A DNA stretch of 5,602 nucleotides from an uncultured Lachnospiraceae bacterium (GTDB lineage Bacteria; Bacillota; Clostridia; Lachnospirales; Lachnospiraceae), in the NCBI GenBank assembly GCA_905201915.1, contig CAJKQE010000117.1, positions 1 to 5,602 of the forward strand, read 5' to 3'. The position numbers and the translations under genes were made by a program. Every line of letters begins with the position of its first letter. Within the stretch, counting starts at the first letter, position 1. The notes beneath the pieces were generated by a model. It did not search any database. It saw only the letters and a list, made by a program, of their open reading frames with translations, and was not told the origin of the DNA. Below, piece by piece: positions 1 to 5,133 of the stretch.

Positions 1-17
1 TATTGTTATGGTTTTAT

Positions 18-809
18 ATGGCTTATAAAGTTGTAATTGATGCCGGACATGGGGGAGCTGATTTTGGCGCTACCTACAACGGCAGAAAAGAAAAAGATGA
101 AAATCTGGATTTAGCGCTGGCAGTAGGTAATATTCTGTCTAAAAACGGCATTGATGTAGTCTATACACGTACTACAGACGTATATCAGACACCTTTTGAA
201 AAAGCTTCTCTTGCTAATGAAGCCGGTGCTGATTTTTTTATTTCTTTTCATCGCAATTCCAGCCCTGAATCTAATCAATATGAGGGTGTTGAAACTTTAG
301 TATACGATAAATCCGGCGAAAAGCTGGATATGGCAGAAAATATCAATGGTGCCTTAGGCGAATTAGGTTTTCGTGAAATTGGTGTAAAAGCACGTCCCGG
401 TCTTGTAGTTCTCCGAAGAACAAAGATGCCTGCTGTTTTAATTGAAACAGGATTTATTAATACAGATGCTGATAACGAACGTTTTGATACTCAATTTTCT
501 GAAATTGCCCAGGCCATTTCTTCTGCGATTTTAGGAACTTTAGATGAGGAAACTTTAGAAAATCAAGCTGACAATCAAGATAATTTCTACCGTGTACAAA
601 CAGGCAGCTTCCGAAATAGAGAACATGCCAACAATATGCTTTATACCTTACAGGATCAAGGCTATCCTGCTTTCCTTTTATACGAAGACGGATTATTCAA
701 AGTGCAGGTAGGCGCATACAAAAATCTTTCCAATGCAGTGAAAATGGAACAGGCTCTTAGAAAATCAGGTTACAGCACTTGGATTGTCTTCGGCCCTGCC
801 TCTTACTAA
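18..809 (+). CDS. N-acetylmuramoyl-L-alanine amidase (Amidase_3) with C-terminal SPOR domain, CwlC-like
   Basis: This zinc amidase should cut the bond between N-acetylmuramic acid and L-alanine in peptidoglycan. From the ATG at 18 it has 263 residues. Residues 1-175 are the Amidase_3 domain: IDAGHGG holds zinc ligand H11, RKEKD holds E25, SFHRNS holds H78, and VLIETGFIN holds the catalytic E143. A short acidic linker (about 176-189) leads to a SPOR domain (about 190-263), which in this family binds glycan strands lacking stem peptides. No signal peptide precedes the catalytic domain. Amidase-plus-SPOR without a signal matches Bacillus CwlC, a mother-cell lysis enzyme of sporulation, so a late-sporulation role is plausible but inferred. 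The start is uncertain: the frame is open to the left edge (TTG at 3) and no clear Shine-Dalgarno is visible before 18. I chose ATG 18 because family members usually begin just before the (I/V)DAGHGG strand. It converges on mgsA. Confidence 0.9.
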   Translation: MAYKVVIDAGHGGADFGATYNGRKEKDENLDLALAVGNILSKNGIDVVYTRTTDVYQTPFEKASLANEAGADFFISFHRNSSPESNQYEGVETLVYDKSGEKLDMAENINGALGELGFREIGVKARPGLVVLRRTKMPAVLIETGFINTDADNERFDTQFSEIAQAISSAILGTLDEETLENQADNQDNFYRVQTGSFRNREHANNMLYTLQDQGYPAFLLYEDGLFKVQVGAYKNLSNAVKMEQALRKSGYSTWIVFGPASY

Positions 810-816
810 AAACAAA

Positions 817-870
817 AAAAGAAGATTTATGGATTTTAGGTTTGCTCTAAAAATCTATAAATCTTCTTTT
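817..870. terminator. Bidirectional intrinsic terminator between the amidase gene and mgsA
   Basis: The arms 817-839 and 847-870 pair almost completely: 14 bp of uninterrupted stem (AAAAGAAGATTTAT with its complement), then a G-U pair, more A-T pairs and a one-base bulge, around a loop at 840-846. Read on the minus strand the hairpin is followed by a long T-rich run (complement of the A-run at 811-820), a good tail for mgsA. On the plus strand the T tract is only the four T's at 867-870 plus AT-rich sequence, so termination of the amidase transcript may be weaker. It sits exactly between the two convergent stop codons. Confidence 0.75.
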
Positions 871-873
871 ATA

Positions 874-1347
874 TTACATAGACTCTGCTCTATCTTCTAC
901 ATTTTTGTTAAAATTAATCACTTCATGGTCATATTCTGTATCCATATAAATAGATTTAATCATAAAATCTGCTGTAGCTTTATTCACTGCCATAGGAATA
1001 TCATATACCTGTGCAATACGCATCAGTGCCTTTACATCTGGATCATGAGGCTGTGCAGTCAAAGGATCAGAAAAAAATACAATAAAATCAATGACTCCTT
1101 CTACAATTTTAGCCCCTATCTGCTGATCACCACCTAAAGGTCCACTGTTATATCCTTTAATGCAAAGTCCTGTTTTGTCTGCAATCAATCTGGATGTTGT
1201 GCCTGTTCCATATAAATTATGGTTTTTTAAAATATCATAATTATCATTACACCACTGGATAAGCTTTGGTTTTTCATTATCATGAGCAATCAATGCAATA
1301 TTTTTCTTCTTTCCAATTGTAAATGTCACATATTCATTTGTTATCAT
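874..1347 (-). CDS. mgsA: Methylglyoxal synthase
   Basis: MgsA converts dihydroxyacetone phosphate to methylglyoxal and phosphate, a cytoplasmic glycolytic bypass used when phosphorylated sugars pile up. The 157-residue length matches the family (E. coli 152). Motifs appear in order: IALIAHD (H22, D23), GTGTTSRLI (47-55, phosphate binding), SGPLGGDQQIGA (68-79, with catalytic D74), FFSDPL (91-96, D94) and the signature PHDPDVKALMRIA (100-112, H101, D104). Each key residue lies three positions beyond its E. coli counterpart, so the active site appears complete. The start ATG (complement of 1345-1347) follows an AAAGGCGG ribosome-binding site (complement of 1356-1363) with an 8-base spacer. The gene stands alone on this strand, divergent from the lipid kinase gene, and ends at a shared hairpin. 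The acidic C-terminal tail (about 137-157) is poorly conserved in the family. Identification is secure. Confidence 0.97.
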   Translation of the reverse strand: MITNEYVTFTIGKKKNIALIAHDNEKPKLIQWCNDNYDILKNHNLYGTGTTSRLIADKTGLCIKGYNSGPLGGDQQIGAKIVEGVIDFIVFFSDPLTAQPHDPDVKALMRIAQVYDIPMAVNKATADFMIKSIYMDTEYDHEVINFNKNVEDRAESM

Positions 1348-1387
1348 CTGAAAGACCGCCTTTCTGAATTATTTTTATCTTCTATTC

Positions 1388-1416
1388 AGTTTATCATATT
1401 TTTCTTGTTCTCTCAA
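1388..1416 (-). promoter_or_regulatory. Possible sigma-A promoter for mgsA
   Basis: On the minus strand a TTGAGA box (complement of 1411-1416) lies 17 bases before TAAACT (complement of 1388-1393), about 40 bases upstream of the mgsA start. The -35 is a fair match but the -10 is only four of six. Its -35 overlaps the spacer of the divergent promoter at 1405-1433, so the two would occupy the same DNA. It is a tentative call from sequence match alone. Confidence 0.35.
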
Positions 1417-1433
1417 CGTGAAACTGCTACAAT
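1405..1433 (+). promoter_or_regulatory. Sigma-A promoter for the lipid kinase-GDPD operon
   Basis: A -35-like TTGTTC (1405-1410), a 17-base spacer and TACAAT (1428-1433) form a typical vegetative promoter. A TG dinucleotide at 1425-1426 makes it an extended -10, which would compensate for the weak second half of the -35. Transcription would begin near 1440, leaving a leader of about 30 bases before the ATG at 1469. The leader contains a modest AGCAGGT Shine-Dalgarno-like stretch at 1454-1460. Confidence 0.6.
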
Positions 1434-1468
1434 GTAACCAAAACAAAAGAAAAAGCAGGTAAAAACAC

Positions 1469-2392
1469 ATGTATTACTTTATTATAAATCCTCATTCTAA
1501 ATCCGGATATGGCATGTCTATCTGGAAAAAGGCTGAGGCTATTTTAAAGAAACGGGAAATCACTTATGAAGCCCGTTTCACAGAATACACCGGACATGCA
1601 AAAAAACTTGCCGAACAGATTGCCCGTCTCTCCCGCCCCTGTACCCTTAGTGTATTAGGCGGTGACGGAACACTGAACGAGGTGATAAATGGTCTGGCAC
1701 AGACAGATTTTTCCCACATTACACTGGGCTATATTCCCACAGGTTCAGGAAATGATTTTGCAAGAGCTTTAAATATCGCTTGTGACGTAGAGAAATGTAT
1801 AGAGGTTATTTTATCACCTTCCCAATGTACTGCTGTGGATATAGGACTTGCCCGAACACAGGAAACTTCCCGTTATTTTCTTGTAAGCAGCGGCATTGGT
1901 TACGATGCAGATATCTGTCGCAAGGTAATGGTTTCTCCTTTAAAAAAGGCAATGAACAAAATACATCTTGGAAAACTAACTTACGTGTTGATTGCACTAA
2001 AATTATTAATTCAATATAAGCCATGCCCTGTATCTATTCGCATAAATAAACAAGAAACAACTTCCTTATCCAAGTTTTTCTTCATCACAGGTATGAATAT
2101 GCCTTATGAAGGAGGCGGTGTAAAATTTTGTCCTCAGGCAAACTTTCAGGACAATCTACTGGATATCTGCATGATTGGAAATCTATCAAAGCTTAAAATA
2201 TTGGCTCTTTTTCCCACCGCTTTTATAGGAAAACATGGACGTTTCCGTGGTGTCACTCTTACAAATTGCAAGCGAATAGATATTTCCAGTAAATCACCCC
2301 TGCCCATTCATTGTGATGGAGAGTCCATGGGAATTGCAGATCATCTAATCTTACAGTCTACACAGAAACAGATTAACGTTATTATAAAATAA
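1469..2392 (+). CDS. Diacylglycerol kinase family lipid kinase (DgkB/YegS-like)
   Basis: This soluble, membrane-associating kinase of the DAGK_cat/LCB5 family probably phosphorylates diacylglycerol to phosphatidic acid with ATP, returning diacylglycerol to phospholipid synthesis. The 307-residue length is typical. The N-terminal domain (1 to about 130) has FIINPHSKSGYG (4-15), the nucleotide-binding GGDGTLNEV (64-72) and PTGSGNDFA (90-98). The C-terminal beta-sandwich domain has GGGVKFCPQA (215-224), DNLLD (228-232) and HCDGE (281-285), the place of the catalytic acidic pair in DgkB relatives. All signatures are intact. The ATG at 1469 has a modest site, AGCAGGT with an 8-base spacer. The GDPD gene starts 16 bases downstream, so the two are surely co-transcribed. 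Substrate is not readable from sequence: YegS-type proteins act on phosphatidylglycerol and others on undecaprenol or sphingoid bases. Family call is firm; diacylglycerol specificity is inference. Confidence 0.92.
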   Translation: MYYFIINPHSKSGYGMSIWKKAEAILKKREITYEARFTEYTGHAKKLAEQIARLSRPCTLSVLGGDGTLNEVINGLAQTDFSHITLGYIPTGSGNDFARALNIACDVEKCIEVILSPSQCTAVDIGLARTQETSRYFLVSSGIGYDADICRKVMVSPLKKAMNKIHLGKLTYVLIALKLLIQYKPCPVSIRINKQETTSLSKFFFITGMNMPYEGGGVKFCPQANFQDNLLDICMIGNLSKLKILALFPTAFIGKHGRFRGVTLTNCKRIDISSKSPLPIHCDGESMGIADHLILQSTQKQINVIIK

Positions 2393-2408
2393 GAAACAGG
2401 TGAAAAAT

Positions 2409-3233
2409 ATGGAAAAAATACTAATGATTTTTGTTCTTCTGTTGTGCATCTATATTTTAGGAACTCTACCCCGCTTTTCCCGAAAAAAGGAAACTCAGGC
2501 ATTTTGTCATTGTCTGTTTGCACACAGAGGATTATTTACTTCTGACCAGCGTATTCCTGAAAATTCTATGAAAGCTTTTCAAGAAGCTGTTCAACATGGT
2601 TATGGCATTGAACTTGATATTCAGAGAACAAAAGATAATAAAATTGTTGTCTTTCACGACCATACTTTAACACGTATGTGTGGTATCGACCTTCCTGTAT
2701 GCGAACTTACTTATAAAGAATTACAAAAGTTTACACTGATGAATTCTAAAGAACAAATTCCTCTTTTTCAAGATGTTTTAAATCTTGTAAATGGTCAGGT
2801 TCCCTTATTGGTTGAGATTAAACTTCCCACTGTAAAAACTCTCACCTGTCGTCTGGCAGATGAACTGTTGCAGAATTATTCCGGCAAATACTGTATTGAA
2901 TCTTTTAATCCTCTTGCTCTGCGCTGGTATAAGAAAAACCGCAAAGAAATTATCAGAGGACAGCTTTCTGCTAATTTAACAAAACCTGTTGCTGAAGGTG
3001 GATATTTTTTAAGTTTCCTTGTAAAATATCTTTTATTGAATTTTTTAGGAAAACCAGACTTTATTTCCTACTGCTATAAAGACCAGCATAACATCAGCTT
3101 TCTTCTGCAAAAATACATTTATAAAACCCCTGTTTTTGCATGGACAGTACGGTCTTCTCTTGTTTTCAAAAAGCAAAAAAATTGTTTTGACTCCATCATT
3201 TTTGACAGCTTTATACCTGCAAAAGAATATTAG
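2409..3233 (+). CDS. Membrane-anchored glycerophosphodiester phosphodiesterase (GDPD)
   Basis: The enzyme should hydrolyse glycerophosphodiesters to sn-glycerol 3-phosphate and an alcohol, using a divalent metal in a TIM-barrel active site. The ATG at 2409 gives 274 residues and is preferred over the in-frame GTG at 2400, because AGGTG (2398-2402) then serves as Shine-Dalgarno with a 6-base spacer. Residues 4-20 are one hydrophobic segment, followed by basic R22, R25, K26, K27. Catalytic motifs follow in order: FAHRG (37-41), PENS (50-53), ELDIQRTKD (68-76), FHDH (82-85), LVEIK (134-138), IESFNP (163-168) and WTVRS (245-249). All metal-binding and acid-base residues (H39, E51, E68, D70, H83, E136) are present. 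The end of the barrel is slightly short but complete. It is the second gene of the lipid kinase operon, consistent with phospholipid or glycerol-phosphate polymer turnover. No terminator was found after it. Confidence 0.93.
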   Translation: MEKILMIFVLLLCIYILGTLPRFSRKKETQAFCHCLFAHRGLFTSDQRIPENSMKAFQEAVQHGYGIELDIQRTKDNKIVVFHDHTLTRMCGIDLPVCELTYKELQKFTLMNSKEQIPLFQDVLNLVNGQVPLLVEIKLPTVKTLTCRLADELLQNYSGKYCIESFNPLALRWYKKNRKEIIRGQLSANLTKPVAEGGYFLSFLVKYLLLNFLGKPDFISYCYKDQHNISFLLQKYIYKTPVFAWTVRSSLVFKKQKNCFDSIIFDSFIPAKEY

Positions 3234-3307
3234 AACGCAAGATTTTCTCAAGATTTTTCTAATAAAATAAACATATTCTTTAATTTATTAAACAACTGTA
3301 AACTACA

Positions 3308-3336
3308 TTGTTATCCTATAATTGCTGTGCTATAAT
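3308..3336 (+). promoter_or_regulatory. Strong extended -10 promoter for the PAP2 gene
   Basis: TTGTTA (3308-3313) is followed after exactly 17 bases by a perfect TATAAT (3331-3336), with TG at 3328-3329 giving an extended -10. Transcription should begin near 3343, about 40 bases before the TTG start at 3384. This is the best promoter match in the window. It implies that the PAP2 gene has its own transcript rather than depending on read-through from the GDPD gene. Confidence 0.75.
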
Positions 3337-3353
3337 ACCACAAAGAATGGTAT
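3335..3353 (+). promoter_or_regulatory. Small dyad over the predicted transcription start of the PAP2 gene
   Basis: ATACCA (3335-3340) and TGGTAT (3348-3353) form a perfect 6-bp inverted repeat with a 7-base spacer, straddling the end of the -10 box and the expected start site near 3343. The placement fits a repressor operator. No known regulator's consensus was recognised, and six base pairs in AT-rich DNA can arise by chance. Confidence 0.3.
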
Positions 3354-3372
3354 AAATATTCTAACAGAACGT

Positions 3373-3379
3373 GAGGTGA
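3373..3379 (+). promoter_or_regulatory. Ribosome-binding site that fixes the TTG start of the PAP2 gene
   Basis: GAGGTGA lies 4 bases before the TTG at 3384, or 7 bases counted from the end of GAGG. No ATG or GTG in the same frame lies between this site and the start of the hydrophobic protein sequence, so the unusual TTG is the natural start codon. The nearby GTG at 3371 is out of frame. Confidence 0.75.
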
Positions 3380-3383
3380 CACT

Positions 3384-4028
3384 TTGGAATTCCTAAAAAA
3401 ATATAAACATACCTTAATTATACCTATTTACGGTATCTTATACATGCTTGCATTCAGATATGTCGAACAGCGGAATGTCCCTATTAACATTATTCACATG
3501 AAAATTGATGATTATATTCCATTTTGTGAATATTTTATTGTTCCCTATCTTCTATGGTTTGCATACGTTGCTGTAACTGTATTTTACTTTGCTTTTTTCA
3601 ATAAAAACAAACAGGAATACTGGCAGTTCATTTTAACACTGGGAATTGGAATGACTTTATTTATTTTTGTTTCCCTTCTTTACCCCAATGGACAGAATTT
3701 AAGATCTGAATTAACAGGTGATAGTATTTTTATTCATCTAGTACAGTATCTTTATACCATTGATACACCAACTAATATTCTGCCAAGCATTCATGTATTT
3801 AACTCCATTGCGTGCTGTATTGCAATTTTTCAGCATAAGCCTTTTCAAAAACGAAAGGCATTACTTACCGGCACTGCTATTTTAACTACTCTGATTGTTA
3901 TGGCAACTGTATTCTTAAAACAACATACTCTTGTAGATGTTATTGCTGCTGTAGCTCTTAATATTGTATGTTTTCAGCTTCTCTATAAACCCAAAGCTGT
4001 ACATGCTGAAAAGCCTGCAAGAGTATAA
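3384..4028 (+). CDS. PAP2-superfamily integral membrane phosphatase/phosphotransferase
   Basis: This 214-residue membrane protein carries the remnants expected of the PAP2 acid-phosphatase fold, whose members dephosphorylate lipid phosphates such as phosphatidate or undecaprenyl pyrophosphate, or transfer polar head groups. Hydrophobic segments lie near 10-26, 50-72, 82-99, 138-149, 160-178 and 184-201. LRSELTG (106-112) sits where the first motif is expected, PSIH (134-137) is the second with H137, and QHTLVD (180-185) is the third with H181 and D185. The catalytic His-His-Asp set is kept, but the SR pair of SRxxxxxHxxxD is replaced by A174-T175, and the first motif lacks its Lys and Pro. 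This resembles the divergent PAP2_3/Aur1-like branch more than classical BcrC-type enzymes. Start is TTG with a good GAGGTGA site. It has its own promoter and ends directly at a strong terminator. Fold call is good; substrate is unknown. Confidence 0.82.
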   Translation: MEFLKKYKHTLIIPIYGILYMLAFRYVEQRNVPINIIHMKIDDYIPFCEYFIVPYLLWFAYVAVTVFYFAFFNKNKQEYWQFILTLGIGMTLFIFVSLLYPNGQNLRSELTGDSIFIHLVQYLYTIDTPTNILPSIHVFNSIACCIAIFQHKPFQKRKALLTGTAILTTLIVMATVFLKQHTLVDVIAAVALNIVCFQLLYKPKAVHAEKPARV

Positions 4029-4101
4029 AAAGAGGCTGTCGCTTTATAAACATTATCCAAAATATTTTTGGATAATGTTTATAAAGCGACAACCTCTTTT
4101 T
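4027..4101. terminator. Exceptionally long bidirectional terminator hairpin
   Basis: Arms 4027-4062 and 4066-4101 pair at 35 of 36 positions around a three-base TAT loop; the only mismatch is C4036 against A4092. The stem includes the GC-richer GAGGCTGTCGC section at its base and is A-flanked on the left and T-flanked on the right, so both strands end in a T run (4097-4102 on plus; complement of 4027-4031 on minus). It begins within the PAP2 stop codon and ends 15 bases before the glycosyltransferase stop, so it can terminate both convergent transcripts. It is much longer than an ordinary intrinsic terminator. Confidence 0.88.
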
Positions 4102-4116
4102 TGTTATCTTAGGAAA

Positions 4117-5133
4117 CTAATTAAATCCATAAAATTTTTGTGCTACTTTATACAATGCAACAGAAAGACGTCTGCCGCTTCTTCCCGGAAGGTTTACTCC
4201 CCTTCCTAAAACACTCATATAAAGCTTTCTGTAAATATGAATATCTGCACTTTTTAAATATCTCCAAAGTTCTTTTTTCTTTTCCAGATTTTCCTCTGTA
4301 CCAGAACGAATTAGCATAATAGATGACACTGCCATAATAATATCCAAATATTTCAGCATATATCTTCGTGTATTTTTATCAGTAATTTTTTCCTCAGAGA
4401 TAATATCAATCATCAGACGGTTTACTAAAAGCTGCTGGTCAATTCGTCTAATCATCACTTCTTCATTCACCGACTGATCGTTTCTTCCGATAAAGTAGCG
4501 ATAAAAATTCACATCCATATAATACATGGTTTTTACATAGGGCAATGGCTTATATACAAAGATATTATCTACATAAAAGGTATGCTTCGGAAGCTCTAAT
4601 TTACATTCTCTTAAAAGTTCTGTTCTGTAAATAACAGAATGCATTAAGATATATTTTCCAATAGGCATTCTGCCCATTTCTTTCCATGTAAAAATTTTGC
4701 CTTCCGGCATATAATTCTTATATTTCATTACCTTTTTATGTTTTGCACCCTGTTTTTCATACACAAAGTTACTAATCATCATATCCAGTGTTTCCGGTCC
4801 TGCAATTACTTCCAAAAGCTTATCAAGGATTGCATGATACGCTTCTTTATTCACCCAATCATCACTGTCTACAACCTTAAAATAAAAGCCTGTTGCATTT
4901 CGAAGTCCGGCATTTACCGCCTCTCCATGACCTCCATTTTCCTGATGAATTGCTTTTACAATGTTAGGATATCTAGCAGCATATTCATCTGCAATTTTTG
5001 CTGTATCATCCTTAGAACCATCGTCAACAATTAAAATTTCAACCAAATCTCCTCCCTCTAAAAGAGAGTCTATACAATTTTTCATATAATCCTGTGAATT
5101 GTAACAAGGCACAGTAATGGATAATAACTTCAT
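4117..5133 (-). CDS. Family 2 glycosyltransferase (GT-A fold)
   Basis: This 338-residue protein should transfer a sugar from a nucleotide-sugar donor to a cell-surface glycan, lipid or polymer precursor; donor and acceptor cannot be read from sequence. The N-terminal GT-A domain opens with LSITVPCYNSQDY (4-16) and continues with ILIVDDGSKDDT (33-44, nucleotide binding), ENGGHGEAVNAGL (65-77) and VVDSDDW (87-93), the metal-binding DxD. These are the classic GT2 signatures and all are intact. The C-terminal half (about 120-338) is helical and charged, with no convincing membrane-spanning segment, so it is probably a cytosolic or peripheral enzyme. The start follows a strong GAGGAGG site with an 8-base spacer lying inside the end of mutY, whose TAG stop directly abuts this ATG. 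It therefore belongs to the mutY transcript. The 3' end runs into the long hairpin. No polysaccharide cluster is seen around it. Confidence 0.93.
   Translation of the reverse strand: MKLLSITVPCYNSQDYMKNCIDSLLEGGDLVEILIVDDGSKDDTAKIADEYAARYPNIVKAIHQENGGHGEAVNAGLRNATGFYFKVVDSDDWVNKEAYHAILDKLLEVIAGPETLDMMISNFVYEKQGAKHKKVMKYKNYMPEGKIFTWKEMGRMPIGKYILMHSVIYRTELLRECKLELPKHTFYVDNIFVYKPLPYVKTMYYMDVNFYRYFIGRNDQSVNEEVMIRRIDQQLLVNRLMIDIISEEKITDKNTRRYMLKYLDIIMAVSSIMLIRSGTEENLEKKKELWRYLKSADIHIYRKLYMSVLGRGVNLPGRSGRRLSVALYKVAQKFYGFN

Noticed and set aside
784..1137. Plus-strand open frame of 117 codons overlapping the amidase end and mgsA
   Set aside because: It is antisense to a certain mgsA, its low-complexity composition is rich in His, Ile and Cys, and no ribosome-binding site was seen; it is a shadow frame.
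1419..1432. CcpA cre-like sequence TGAAACTGCTACAA over the -10 of the lipid kinase promoter
   Set aside because: It resembles a cre site in its left half, but the central CG is TG and the right half is poor, so catabolite control of this region is not supported.
3238..3257. Tandem CAAGATTTT copies 11 bases apart
   Set aside because: Only two short copies in AT-rich DNA just after a stop codon, with no second pair to support an operator or repeat family.
3261..3289. AT-only hairpin (AATAAAATAAA against TTTAATTTATT) after the GDPD gene
   Set aside because: Ten of eleven positions pair, but there is no G or C and no T tract after it, so it is too unstable to call a terminator.
4738..5034. Plus-strand open frame of 98 codons
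   Set aside because: It lies antisense within the glycosyltransferase gene, whose motifs fix the coding strand, and resembles no known protein.
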